From: Pieris napi
Lineage: Eukaryota; Arthropoda; Insecta; Lepidoptera; Pieridae
Assembly (NCBI RefSeq): GCF_905475465.1
Contig: NC_062241.1
Location: forward strand, 12,524,001-12,588,000
DNA length: 64,000 nt
Direction of reading: 5' to 3'
Position numbers and translations under genes: made by a program. Below are positions 1 to 11,558 of the stretch, in pieces (the stretch's first letter is position 1; each line of letters begins with the position of its first letter). The notes below the pieces were generated by a model. The model was not told the DNA's origin, did not search any database, and saw only the letters and a list, made by a program, of their open reading frames with translations.

Positions 1-902
1 CTCAACAACACGGTCCAGAAATCAGTGAACTATAAAGTTGAACGGCGACCCTAATAAACAGTAATTAGGCCTTGAGCGTCCTTTAAATTAACTGCGGGCA
101 TCTTGTGACTAAATAAATACCTTTACTGAGGTATAATTCAATTGGAACAAGCTACTGATACACCTTGTCATACATAACATACCCGGTATGTTCAACGTTT
201 AGTACGTTATAAATTCCTGGTATTTTTTCTTTTATGTACGGGCTTCGATAAATCTTAGATATATGACGGGCGGATAATGAAGAAAATTGAATTGTGCAGT
301 TAAAATTTTTGACATACATATATTATAAAGTAAGTAAACTTATGTAAAAGAATGATGAATATTCGGTATTCTATAAAACAGTTATGATTGATATGAACAG
401 TTATGTCTGGTAGAGTTACTACCAACGGTTTTGCATTTGTTTCATTTATAAAGAAATCATTAAAGTTGAAATAGGAGACGTAATATGAAGAAAGTCAAAA
501 GGCAGCCACAGAAGGCTCGCCCAACTCTTAACTAACCACGAACCGCTAACTTTACAAGGTTTCCGACTTTTATTGCGTTTTAACAAAAAAATTCTAACTT
601 ATTTGAAATTCTGCTTTTAACAGGTATTGTTTTATTTTTTACGCAGTTTTAGAAGCCAAAAAAGGGCATTTCTATAGCCTTTTGATTTCTAGGGTAAACC
701 AAAAATAATATGCGTTTTCTAGGTTAGTTTTAGTAATATGTAGGAAAGTTTTCTTTTTTTTTGTGTGAGATATTAAAAGAAATGTGATCTATGGTGAAAC
801 AAAATTGGCGCAGCCATTTCTAAATTATTCGTTTAATTGGTTCTATCTAATTCGTGAATTAGTGTTAGTGCTAATCAGTTGTAAGTGAAAAAATAGAATA
901 CT

Positions 903-935
<33 letters not shown>

Positions 936-1653
936 AACACTTCGTTGCAAAAAACAATAAATCAAACTACTTATTAGCCTTAAATTAGATCGTAATTTTA
1001 AACGGTTTTGAAGAAACAGTTTGTTTAAAAAAAATGGTTTTATCCTTTCACTGTATAATTTATACGAGAAAGAGATTTCTGATTAAAGTAGATCATTTCA
1101 ATTATTATTAAACATCTTATATCTATATGAGATGAAGTAAAAAGCAAACCCGGACGAACCATCAAATAATATACGAGAAACTTTAGAATAATACATGAAA
1201 ATATTATACATAAACATTGTGTATGTAAAATTCTTCACGATTCACGACTTTCGAGGCTAAAAACTTTCATACATTACATATACGTATTAGATAACTTTCA
1301 CAATTTCTTAACATCCATTGTTCTAACATTATGTAAGTCATTAACAGATTACATTGACAGTGATTTATACATCACTTGAAATCAATAAAGCACAATCATT
1401 CTTCTATCAGATATTGCTAAATAATATTGTTATTTAAGGCGCAATTAATCTTATGCAAATATTGAACATGTACAGTGTACACTTTTAAATGTCAATAACA
1501 AGAATATTTTTTATATTTACTTTTAAATCCCGAGATGGTGCCTGGTGCCTACCAGAAAGAATGGAAATTCTCTTGAATCGCGAAGAGATTTTTTTTTAAT
1601 TGCTTAAAGCTGCAACTAGTACACGATTAAAATAGGCTTGTTTATAACAAATA
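1..1653. other. AT-rich DNA without recognised genes
   Basis: No open frame with family features, tRNA or clear mobile element was seen here. The only obvious structure is an ATTT microsatellite at about 905-936. The stretch could be intergenic or lie in an intron of the minus-strand PDZ gene, whose last visible exon has a splice donor at 21961. Confidence 0.5.
905..936. repeat. (ATTT)n microsatellite
   Basis: About seven to eight uninterrupted tandem copies of a 4-base ATTT unit are read directly from the sequence. Confidence 0.9.
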
Positions 1654-2203
1654 TCTATATATATAAAAGAAAGTCGTGTTTGTTACAACACTTATAACTC
1701 GAGAACGGCTGGACCGATTGCCATGGTTTTTGATTTGTTGGATTTGTTTCCGTCCCGAATAGCAGAATAAGCAATAAAATATCGGATAAGTTATCGAATA
1801 ACAATAAATTAATTAATTAATTTTACGAATGCAAAAACCATATGGTGCCATCTGTTGACAAAACTACGCATCATTTAACGTCGAATTCATGTCAGTTCAA
1901 GAAATTCCGATCTTGAGGTGAATGAGGAGATGCATAACCATGCTTTGATCCTGATCAAAATATGTTGGATATCAGAAAGTGCTTAACATGCAGTATCGCC
2001 ATATTGACGCTAGAGAGAAGATGCCTAATGTGTAAAACTGCCATTCTTCTTTCGCAATGGCAAGCAATAAAACATTTCTGTATTTGCAAAAAAGTTGTAT
2101 TAAAGTAATACTTAACATTAATGAAATCCTAAAATAAGTTAAATTAAAGTAACAACGATACTATAAGGTTGTAGGGCGGAACGAAGTTAGCCAGGTCAGC
2201 TAG
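1654..2203 (+). mobile_element. Non-autonomous Helitron
   Basis: The left end starts TC directly after an A, followed by an AT run and the GAAAGTCGTGTTTGTTAC block. An 'AACGGCTGGACCGATT' motif typical of insect non-autonomous Helitrons follows. The right end reads GGGCGGAACGAAG..., forms a short GC hairpin, and closes with CTAG followed by T. This is the canonical insertion between A and T without target duplication. About 550 bp long with no coding capacity, so it would have depended on Rep/helicase supplied in trans. The ends are seen directly; the family assignment rests on known lepidopteran Helitron ends. Confidence 0.75.
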
Positions 2204-3345
2204 TTTTATAATAAAACCGCAATACGAAGATATACAATATAAAATATAAAATTATTTTATAGATTCGTCCGATTCGGTAGATAAATACAAACACTTAGAA
2301 AACAACAAAACAGTTACAAAAACTACACAAACTCTTAGAAAAACAATGCAAATACATACAGTTTAATTAAAACAGTCTATCACATTAAATCACTGTATGA
2401 ATATTGACTGATAATGTTATTTTGAGCTACCTTTCAGTCTAGAGTCTGATCTATTTATAGGCAGACTATATTTGTAGTAAATAGGTCAAACTGAAATTTT
2501 AAACACTGAAAACCTGGAGAATATTCATTTGGCATAGAAAAACTATACTTTAAATATAACTTTATATGCAGACTATATAGACCTTTAGGCCAAGTCTTGA
2601 GTATATGACGTTATGTTTAGGGCACAAAACCACAGACGGCGTTAATATTAATTAAAATATCGCAGTATCCCAAATTACCTACAGTATCCCCCATATGATG
2701 CAGTTCCTCTACTTATATATATTTATATATATAATTTGGATTATCCTTATAATTTAATTAATGTAACATCGAATTTACCATACAAATACTCTACGGAAAG
2801 AGTAACAATAAAAATCGCGGTACAATAACTTAGAGACAATAAAGAGAATTTCAATGGCAGCTATTGAAGAGACACACCCAGAGGCGCGCCGCGTGGGAAG
2901 TTAATAAGGCTTTGTATGTACAATTATTTGTACCAGATAAAAAATGGGTTTATTATATACCAAAAATACCTCTACCCTGACCTCGTCCTCTTATGATTTG
3001 TTTCAATATCTTAACTACTTACGAATCGTAGTTCTCTAATATCGGCGCGTATACAAAAACGGAGCCTTATTTATTTTGCAGGATAACATATCGTTCAGGT
3101 TTCTGTCTATATCAAAATTCATGATCAATTAATACAAATCAATATGATGATGCTTGATATAACCTAATATGTCACATAGGAATATTTTGTGTAAAGAAAG
3201 AAACTCTAAAACTGGACCAATTTTTTTTTCTATGTAACTTAGGCTGTATTAAATTGACAAATATTTCAGAAAGCTGTGTGCAGCTGTGCAAAAATCTTAT
3301 ATTAATATAATAATTACAAATGAGAAAGTGTCAACAAAATTCTTA
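2204..3345. other. AT-rich DNA, nothing recognised
   Basis: No gene or mobile element could be supported. A short GC-richer patch at about 2880-2900 (GAGGCGCGCCGCGTGGG) stands out but is too short to classify. Confidence 0.4.
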
Positions 3346-3576
3346 TCTATGTAAATAAAAATGAATCGCAAAATTTGTTGGACCAACTCGAGTTTTTTTT
3401 CTTTGAACTCTTCAACTTTATGGAAAGGAAAATTGTAATAAATTTGTTTTATTTAATCCGGAAAAGCAAACAGTCTCTATGGGATAGCATAGTAATATGT
3501 TCCATAGGTTGGTATGTAGCTAAAAAGGTAGGCTACGTGATAATCATATTAAGGCGAAACGAAGTTCAGGCAGCTT
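3346..3576 (+). mobile_element. Degenerate non-autonomous Helitron
   Basis: It starts A|TC with TCTATGTAAATAAAAATG and an 'AACTCGAG'-like block. It ends with GGCGAAACGAAGTTC and a damaged CAGCTTAAG in place of CAGCTAG. It is about 230 bp with no coding capacity. It resembles the element at 1654-2203 only at the ends, so it is a different subfamily or strongly deleted. Confidence 0.5.
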
Positions 3577-3767
3577 AAGCTATAAAATCTAAAGTTGCTT
3601 AAAAAAGTATCATTTAGAGATCATCTCTATTCGGAAGCGGTCCGTTCACATTTATCGTATAAGCTGATATGTCTAGTGAAATGAATCAACACGTTTCGTA
3701 GCAAATTATTTTCACCCGACCACTTTCAAAAATGTTACATAGCCATGATATCAAGTAATGTACATAC

Positions 3768-3835
3768 TACATATATATATATAAAATTCTCACGTCTGTG
3801 ACACTAAACTCTTCCGGCTAGACAGATTATTAATA
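3768..3835 (+). mobile_element. Helitron 5' end fragment
   Basis: The segment TATATAAAATTCTC followed by a CGT...GTGACA block matches the 5' end of the Helitron at 49849-50172 (which lies on the minus strand). No matching 3' end is seen nearby, so this is probably a truncated relic. Confidence 0.35.
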
Positions 3836-3849
3836 TTTTTTTGTGTATA

Positions 3850-5640
3850 TTCTATATAAGTCATATTGTTTGTTTTCTAAACATTATTTTTCTATTCTCC
3901 ATCTATCTCAATTTTAAATAAGGAAAATACAAAAAAAATGGTTACTAGTTTCTAGTTAATTTTAACATTTCTTTTAAAATGAAAATTTGTAATTTGATTT
4001 TCGTAATACAAATAAATACAAAAAATGTATTACTAAAACATTGCACATAACTGCCAAAATTAAAAATGAGTACATAAAATTAACTTCTGCTAATTTGTTT
4101 TTTATTATTGCTTAAACATTAAATACCAAAAAAGGAGTTTAAGTTGGGTGTCTAAAAATCTAAACGTCAAATTCCTTTAAATAAAAACTAAAGAGGTAAA
4201 AAAAAATAGAATCAATATAAAAACGAAATGAAAACAGAAACATGTAGACAGACGTAAATATACTTTTTTATACCATATAACAGAACTGTCTATAGAAATA
4301 GTTTTAGAGAAGTGTTATTTAATGGTAGACAAAATACCTTTGTAATATAAAACGTGTTATGATTGCACATACGTGAGATATCGAGTATAGTTTCTTATTT
4401 CTGTTGAACAGACACGTTAAGATATTTCATAAACTAAGACGAAGTTCTTTTTAATAGAACGTACAGTAGGCTCTCACTAAAGGCTGTGGTTGTGCCCCGT
4501 TAAAACTATAAATCTTTACAGTAATAGTTTTAGGTTATTCAATTAAATCTCGTAAATATTATAATGAATATAATCTTAATGAGTAGGCTCCAGCCTAGGG
4601 CGGCCGATTTTTGGGGCGGCACTTGGAACTTTTTTTTCCATAGAAACCAAAAAGATTTCTGCATGACGGGTTTTTGGTGTTTTACAGATAGAACTGCCGA
4701 TGTATTTCCCCTCTCACTTCACGTTCATTTGGAGTAGCAAACTTCCATATTCTTATGTAAAACAGCAAGTGCGCCCCCCAACCAGTAATCGATGTCTGCG
4801 CCCTCTAACACTTTGTATGAGTGAAAAGAGCGAAATTGCAGAAAATGTATTTCCTTCTTCTCCCTTCCTTCCTATCTACCCATACGTGTCTGTCCTACTA
4901 CTGGTTAGAGGCTGCGAACTGGATGGTTTATGTATAATTTTGTGCTCAAAAATAAAACCCAAAATTATGTTACGTGCAATTTCAACGAAATTGTTGGATT
5001 GTAGTGGCAAGGGCTAACTAGCCTATACCTTGAGAATTGTAAATCCGCCATTGTTCGTATCTCCCGTACCTTTCTCGTCTTGAGCACTGTCAAAGTACTT
5101 AACACTCGATATAAATTTCATTACCCGCTAAATGTTTTTAAATACTTGAGTTATTAGGAATGTTATTACGAATGATTAAGTTAAAGATTATAGTAATTTA
5201 GTAAGCGTTTCCTAAGTTAATTAATCAATTATACAATTAACACATAGAGTATAATTTGTCAAAGTCGTTTTTGTCTATGGTGTAGAGATAGCACAGACTA
5301 GGTTTTATAGCAGTAAATACTTGAGTGAATACTCGTATATTATAAAAATACAGTTTGAAAAATACGTATATTAGAAAGTATGACAAAATAGTTATCAGTG
5401 TCGTGTAAATCAGACATGGTGAAACTATTTCTCGTCGCACGAGAGTAATCTCCATGCGGGCATTAAAAAGTACATCTAAGTGGTACTTTTAACAGAATTA
5501 TGATTAATATGTACGCCCTAACTGCAGGAAGTACAGAATTGAATGGATTTTGGTCTTGGATATTCCTGAAATTTTATAAAGAACTGACTTAAGTCGAAAT
5601 AAATTGTCTAAATAATCATAGTTATACGTATACAACGTGT
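3850..5640. other. AT-rich DNA with a GC-richer patch
   Basis: No recognisable gene. About 4585-5030 is GC-richer than its surroundings and contains a 105-codon open frame (4700-5017, plus strand). That frame has no family signature, no clear splice sites and low-complexity residue use, so it is not called as a gene. Confidence 0.35.
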
Positions 5641-5642
5641 TT

Positions 5643-5895
5643 ACATACTCATCCCTGAGTTCGTAGGTTCGTTCCTCGGCTGTGCACTAATACACCCATT
5701 TAACATTCGCTCGTACGATGAATGAACATCGTAAGGAAACCAGCAAGCTTTAGACCAAAAAAGTCGACGGCGTTTGTCGAGCATAGAAGGGCGACCACGT
5801 TATTTCCTATCAGAAAATGCTTCTGATCACGAAATAGGTAAAAAAATCTGAGAACCAGACCTAAAAGGTTGTAGCGCCACTGGTTTTTTCATTGT
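5643..5895 (+). repeat. tRNA-derived SINE copy 1
   Basis: It carries the B-box-like GTAGGTTCGTTCC and then the shared SINE body: CTCGTACGATGAA, AAAAAGTCGACGGCG, and the end 'GTTGTAGCGCCACTGG'. It matches seven other copies in the window. The tRNA-like head is partly lost and the middle is diverged. Confidence 0.8.
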
Positions 5896-6540
5896 ATACG
5901 TGTGGAAATATGGACGAATTATCGACAATTGTAGTCAAAAACTCGAATAAAGAATATTATTATTATTTATGAGTAGACTAAACTATACTTATAAGTAACG
6001 AAAACAGTAGTAATTCTAAATAGTAGATTACGTCTTAATTTTTAGAAGAAAATACAATGAATTGGCAAAAGTTCCGAATTAGATACATATATTAGGTCCA
6101 TTTGAAATTGGCGTTTTGTATGGAAATTTGAGATTGTATTTAAATAGAATATATTTAATTAATCAAAGTATGTACTATTGCTATCTATGCACTTTTGCCA
6201 TCTTATGTAGTTCATTGATCCCCTTACTAATAAAACCATTCGGACGGGAATCAATATGTTCAATGGGTTCTATGTATTTCATTATTACAAGTAAACTATG
6301 ATATTCTCGTCTTTAAGATATTCTTAGCTTTTCCTATGCAATTAATGATAATCGGTGACGCCATAGTAAATAGTTATTTAACGAGGCACTGACTCATAAC
6401 TATTAGTGTTTATTATTGCGTAAGGAAAACTAGAATTGTTGTAAAGAATTGGGACAATAGCAATACTTCCTTTGAAGGAATGTCACTGAAATACGCGAAG
6501 ACCTCTTGTAAATCGACACGTCAAGGACCGATAGCACAAA

Positions 6541-6690
6541 CTCAAACTCAATATAACTTTATTCATATAGGTAACCAAGTTCACTTATGAACGTCAACAG
6601 AAAAGGTGTTAAATTGATACTAAATTTACATTTACATAAATTAACGATCACTAGACTTGAGCAGCACAGAGTGGGCGTTTCGAGCTGAAC
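6541..6690 (-). mobile_element. LINE family B 3' end, copy 1
   Basis: It starts with the complement of a TTTGAGTTTGAG-type tail (CTCAAACTCAATATAACTTTATTCATATAGG) and continues through the shared ACTTATGAACGTCAACAG block. The same segment occurs at 23775 and 49108 in the same orientation, and on the opposite strand at 8330-8560. It is strongly 5'-truncated. Confidence 0.65.
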
Positions 6691-6810
6691 TCACGATAGT
6701 CTGAGATATTTTTTTATTTTTTATCTTATTTTTTACTTTTATTTTTTTAGTTAGGTTGTTTGTTTATTTTTTCCTTTGATAGTAGTGCTTATGTTCTAAT
6801 ATAATTGATG

Positions 6811-7140
6811 TGTATATGTCACCGTAAAATTGTAAAAACCGTTAGATTGTAATCTATCTCGCGAGATTATAAACTGTCGAAAGATTGTGAACCTCAGCGT
6901 ACTGCTTACAATTTAACGTATTATTATTCGGTAGTTATATGAAATTGTTGGGAAGTAAAATTAATCTGTAATTGACCAAAGAAGTTTGAATGATAACTAA
7001 GTTAGTGTAGTACAATCTACCGAATAATAATACGTTAAATTGTAAGCAGTACGCTGAGGTTCACAATCTTTCGACAGTTTATAATCTCGCGAGATAGATT
7101 ACAATCTAACGGTGTTTACAATTTTACGTTAACATATACA
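6811..7140. mobile_element. Foldback MITE, 124 bp arms
   Basis: Arms 6811-6934 and 7017-7140 are inverted copies around an 82-base spacer. The inner 112 bases of each arm match except for one base (A/C next to the ACCGTTAG block). The outer bases add a few mismatches in a three-base block. There is no coding capacity and no clear target duplication, so the superfamily is unknown. A transcript through it would fold into a long hairpin. Confidence 0.85.
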
Positions 7141-7380
7141 TACATGTGTATGTGTGTTAAATTTGTGATGTCATATTTTCTTGTATTTTTAGACATACAC
7201 ATTGTTTTAGAACGTATAAATAGATAAATAGACGAATGGACAAGTCCTTTTTTTTAAATATATAATCTAGCTAATTCCCCGACTATGTTATCGTCGGAGG
7301 TATTAAATAACTTACGTATATGTACAACTAAAGTAAATGGTATTGGTAACCCGGATGATTGACACTTCTACCTTTTTATA

Positions 7381-7645
7381 TTTCTTTTAACAACTGTTTG
7401 TATAACATTTACAACAAATTCCAGAAAGCTTTTAAGTTCGTCTGTTACTTTTATTGCCGTAGCTTATTCAGTGTTATACCTGTCGTATCCGTACATTGGA
7501 CAGTCGGTCAGGACATGTAACACCGTCTCTTCTGCTGTATTGCTACAAGGACAGGCAGCACTTTGTCTAACCCTAAACCTGTAAAGATACGACAAGAATC
7601 CACCGTGACCTGTCATCATGTGCGTAATCAATTCCGTTGGTTTGC
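7381..7645 (-). pseudogene. R1/I-like LINE ORF2 C-terminal remnant
   Basis: Read on the minus strand, one frame gives THMMTGHGGFLSYLYRF, then CPCSNTAEETVLHVLTDCP. This is the C-terminal region of R1/I-type non-LTR retrotransposon ORF2, with the cysteine/histidine motif C-x-C...H-x4-D-C-P. A stop codon interrupts the frame shortly afterwards. The rest of the reverse transcriptase is absent, so this is a dead fragment. Confidence 0.65.
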
Positions 7646-8329
7646 TTTTTGATTCTTTGTTTAATTATTGACGAGTAATAATTGTGCTAAAGACGAGCTT
7701 ACTGTAGAACATTTAAATAGCTTCTAAATCATTTTCGAGATTACGTTAGCGTAAATTATTTGTTCTTTCCCATTTGGTACCTTCAGTTAAACTTACTGTG
7801 CACAGTGAACATACATAGTGTAAAATAGTTAATTGTATAATTGATAAATTAACTTAGGTACACTAAGAACGCTATACTCCATCGCTAATTATTATTTATT
7901 TATATATTAGATTCCTAATAGTAATATTTCGAGTTCTTGTGATACGAACATACAACTTAATAACATCTTTGATAGTAAGAAAACAAAATGAAAAATTTGT
8001 GAAAGAAACTCAAGAAAAGTTCATAATTTTAATATAGACAAACAAATGTCTAAAAGTTTATAAACTTGTATATTGAGACTGATTCCCGTTATCTCTGGGG
8101 TATCAAGATGGCGTCGATATCTCGTAGCCTGAGAACCTCTCCTCTTACCAGACACCTGACACTAAGTGTAATGTTTCTTGTAACTGTCTTGCAACCTGCT
8201 GAGACCAACTTCGACCAAACTTTGCCACAATTATTTAAGATGAGAAGGTTTAGCATTTAAACAGCGTGAACATCTCTATGACTATCACGGCAAACCAATA
8301 CATAATACAGAGATTTCAACAACAACGCT

Positions 8330-8560
8330 TATCTCGACGCTGGACCCTTCGTTGTTGACATCCCCAAGTGCCGATTAAAAAGAGTGGCGGAGAGTTTATT
8401 GCCAGTTCTTCGCTTCCGTTCTACGCCCTTGATGAGAACTGGTAGTAAATGTAAAATTAGAAGCATTTAATGTACCTATATTTATTTTTTTACGTTAATT
8501 TTAATAATTTTTTTGTGTTACCTATATGAATAAATGACTTTTGACTTTGACTTTGCCGCA
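8330..8560 (+). mobile_element. LINE family B 3' end, copy 2
   Basis: The segment reads GCCGATTAAAAAGAGTGGCGG, GCCAGTTCTTC and a tail with TATGAATAAATGACTTTTGAC then TTTGACTTT. This is the complement of the blocks seen at 23775 and 49108. It is non-coding 3' UTR only. The repeated TTTGACT tail is typical of LINEs that end in a short tandem repeat rather than poly(A). Confidence 0.65.
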
Positions 8561-8720
8561 CTGCACGCCACGGATTGAAAGGAGTGGAATTCCTTCCCGA
8601 CTATCCTAGACAGTTTAATATGGGTTCATTTAAGCGGCGGTTAAATAGGCATATCCTGGACAGGCGTGCCCTCCACATTTCATTTAACATCAGCTTTAAA
8701 CATCTACGGTAAAGGAAAAA
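8556..8720 (+). pseudogene. Jockey-like LINE reverse transcriptase C-terminus remnant
   Basis: Plus-strand translation contains GVEFLPDYPRQFNMGSFKRR and then LNRHILDRRALHISF. This is the 'F-N-x-G-x-F-K-R-R' end typical of Jockey/CR1-type ORF2. It abuts the family B tail at about 8560, suggesting one LINE inserted at the end of another. No upstream reverse transcriptase core is present. Confidence 0.55.
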
Positions 8721-8724
8721 GACA

Positions 8725-10325
8725 GTACATTTTGTTCGGTTCTTAATAACAACGTCATCGGCTGTTACGACTATCGGTTTTTACGACCAAATATGAGTAG
8801 TCCCTTCGATGTCGTTATAACAGATTTTGACTAAAGAAAAATACTGATGGTAATTCCGCTGTGCTGTGTGATGGTGTGGAAGTTAGGGTTTTTCTTGAGG
8901 GTGGAGGGTGGGTTTCGTTATGGATGTTCTTAATACTCCTTTTAAGCATAAAGTGATGTGCTGATATATAAAATTATTGCATATATATATATACCTATTA
9001 CATAATTTACATATAAGTCATTTAGATATTTTGCTTGCATTTCCAGGCAGTTACCATTGAGTTAATAATCGTTATTGATTTCAATGTTAGAACTTCGAAC
9101 AGAAATTTGGATGCTATTAACATTCGTGCAGAGTGCTTAAAGTTATTTTAACCTAGTTTGAGTGAGTAACGGTTCAGCTATTCAAGCACAAGTGCGACCG
9201 ATAAGACATTGTTTACAGAATTATCGTGAACCAGGCCCTAATCGGGAAAGGAATGTGAGGAAAGCACTTTGAAAAGGACCGTGTCGCTGTCTCTATTTAT
9301 ATTATGTGAAAGGAAAGGAGAGCATTAATGGAGTCAATTTCTAAACTAAAGGTATAGATTAACATACAGTTTATAGAAAAAATTTAAAGCATATTTTCCT
9401 ATTGTTGTTAAAACTACAAGGTAATAATTACCACTGTAATCTTAAGTTTGGTGATTTCAAATACTGAAGACATGCGTAGGAACCCAGATTTGGAATGTAT
9501 TTGTTTTTTTTATAGAAAAAAATACTGAAGAAAAACATGGCCCTTTTTTTTAATTTTTATTGATCCCTTTTACAAATCAGCTATTTTTGTTTCACACACA
9601 TTGTTGATGTTTTTGACACGACTAAGGGCTAAAAAAAAGTTACAGACTGTCACGACTGAACCCAATAGAACAAGAATCACTTAAGAATATTTTATCGGTT
9701 CTACACGCTGGAAAATCTAAGAATATCCAAGGACAATATAATACAGCAAATTAAAACCAGTGTCGAAAAGTCACTGGCCGCGCCTGGACCACGGCAGACA
9801 CGAGTGGAACCGGATGGAGGAGGCCTATGTCCAACGGTGGACAAACCAAAACCTGACAAGGCAAGCATATGATGGTTCCTAACATTGTATTGTACCTACT
9901 GTTAAAAGTAATTTTTTTAGGATCGTTTTGGAAATAAAGGCATTTGTTATTGTTAAGGGCTTATTGGACACAGTCAGGATTCAAATCCACGTTCACAAGG
10001 TTCAAATTTACACGCCAGATTAGAGTAACTGATTCGAAGAAGCGGCAAAGAAGAGTACAAGCAAAATGTTACCAGGAAAACATAAATGTTCTCACGGAAT
10101 AAACAATGACCATACCGAAGCTACAAAAAAGTCTATAAAAACCAACATTCCACACAAAGGTGATTCCCGAAACGTCAGGTAATAATCACCCTTCAATGAC
10201 GTCACGACTTTGAAACACGATTTCGTAAATGTTTTGATTTTTTTGTTGATAAATTTAGGAATAGCGTGAAAGAATAGTAAGTAAAACTACAAGCACATCA
10301 TTATCATATAAAAGTACTATATTTT
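8725..10325. other. AT-rich DNA with one LINE scrap
   Basis: Nothing beyond the short LINE fragment at 9770-9870 could be supported. Confidence 0.4.
9770..9870 (+). pseudogene. LINE ORF2 C-terminal scrap
   Basis: One plus frame reads HEWNRMEEAYVQRWTNQN, the 'W-x-x-x-E-E-A-Y-V-Q' ending of lepidopteran endonuclease/reverse-transcriptase LINEs. The same signature recurs at 47160 (minus strand) as KAYVQ. Only the extreme C-terminus survives. Confidence 0.5.
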
Positions 10326-10327
10326 AC

Positions 10328-10475
10328 AAGCCGTATTCCTTACGGTGTTTTCCTTCACCGTTCGAGCGAATGTTAAATGCGCACATAGAAAGAAAGTCTA
10401 TTGGTGCACAGCCGGGGACCGAACCTACGACCTCAGGGATGAGAGTCGCACGCTGAAACCACTACATTAATGATT
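10328..10475 (-). repeat. tRNA-derived SINE copy 2 (partial)
   Basis: Minus-strand copy: TGTTTTCCTTCACCGTTCGAG, GCACAGCCGGGGACCGAACC (B-box complement), and CTCAGGGATGAGAGTCGCACGC. Only the tRNA-like head and first part of the body are present. Confidence 0.8.
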
Positions 10476-11102
10476 TACATTCTAGACTGCAATAATTATG
10501 GCTAATAAGTAATATTATGTTGACTTAAGTTTCTACAATACTAGTTAATAGCTTAAACCAAGGTAATGTAACAGTCTTAGTGTTTTATATTATACTTATT
10601 CACTATACTAAGTTTACTAACTCAAAAGGTTCTTTAGAAGATAGTTTAATAATAAAAAAGTAAACATCGCGTATTTTCTCACGACAGTAATTTCTTGCGT
10701 TAGCTAACAAAGTATCGACAATACAGCTTCAAAATCTTTACGAAGCGCTAAGTACTTACACATGTTGAAATCACTTAAGCTCTAAATTTATAAATGCAAA
10801 AACTTTAAGTTAAAAGCTTTTAGTATGAAAGTTTTCAAGTGTTAAACGGATAATGAGAAAAATATTTAATTAGTTTGTACAACGTTTGTAAGAATACAAA
10901 TTAGCGTTTTTAATATTTTGCATTTTTACCCGCTGTTTTTAAAATGGAGATTTATATTTAAATAATATTTTTTGTTATTTCGACTTTACTGTGTTTACAA
11001 ATTTAAACTAGTATGACATTCGTCTGTCGAAATCTTCTGCAGGAACTTTTTTTTAATTCATTTATTTTACAGAATAAAATCATAATATTTGTATAAATGT
11101 AA

Positions 11103-11245
11103 GGCCGTGGCCCCATGTCTACGGCACGGCACCGGCTACCGTGCAACGGCACGGCGCCGTCGCCGTGACACGGTACGACGCCGTGCCGCACCACGGTGCC
11201 GCGGGCGATGTGCGCGGGGGGCAATTCTCAGTCGATATTTCGCAG
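11103..11245. repeat. Harbinger left terminal inverted repeat
   Basis: This 143 bp repeat begins GGCCGTGGCCCCATGTC and ends at TATTTCGCAG. It is GC-rich in an AT-rich genome and full of internal ACGGCACGGC / GCCGTGCCG mirror motifs. The transposase ATG lies 29 bases inside it, so the repeat probably holds the promoter. Confidence 0.9.
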
Positions 11246-11274
11246 TTGTTGTACTCGGACGTGGTTATCTGGAT

Positions 11275-11558
11275 ATGGATCACGAAATTATTCTCCTGAT
11301 GTTACTAAGACGACGAATGAAAAAAAAACAGAAACAGAGGAAATTTTGGGTAAATCCATATATTCTTACAATGAACCAAGATGGAGGTCATTTCAAAAGG
11401 AAATATGAAGCCCTAAAAATATGTGGGAATGAGAAATATTTTAGAATGACCATAACAAGTTTTGAACAACTATTTACCAAATTAGCACCTCGTTTACAAA
11501 AACAATACGTGTTCAGAAAACCTGTTGATCCTATTGAGAAGCTTGGTTTAACTGTCAG
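11275..11558 (+). CDS. Harbinger transposase, exon 1
   Basis: Encodes the first 94 residues plus two bases of the next codon. The start ATG at 11275 is chosen because it is the first ATG downstream of the inverted repeat in the frame that leads to the splice site. The exon has a basic stretch near residues 11-23 (LRRRMKKKQKQRK) and the FRMTITSFEQLFTKLAP region typical of the N-terminal helical part of Harbinger transposases. The donor reads GTCAG|GTAAGA at 11559. Joining to 13146 restores a continuous frame across the hallmark RFLATGNSF motif, strong evidence that the splice is real. Total protein 389 residues, normal for the family. Confidence 0.88.

Noticed and set aside
4585..5030. GC-richer patch with a 105-codon frame, considered as a gene or hAT-like element
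   Set aside because: No domain, splice sites, terminal repeats or second copy could be shown.
8066..8260. 64-codon frame MYIETDSRYLWGIKM... upstream of a LINE tail
   Set aside because: It has no family signature and its non-ATG first codon and neighbouring LINE 3' sequence suggest element debris or chance.
11003..11224. Frame MPPAHIARGTVVRHGV... on the minus strand and its twin at 14516 on the plus strand
   Set aside because: Both are readings of the two copies of the Harbinger inverted repeat, not a protein.
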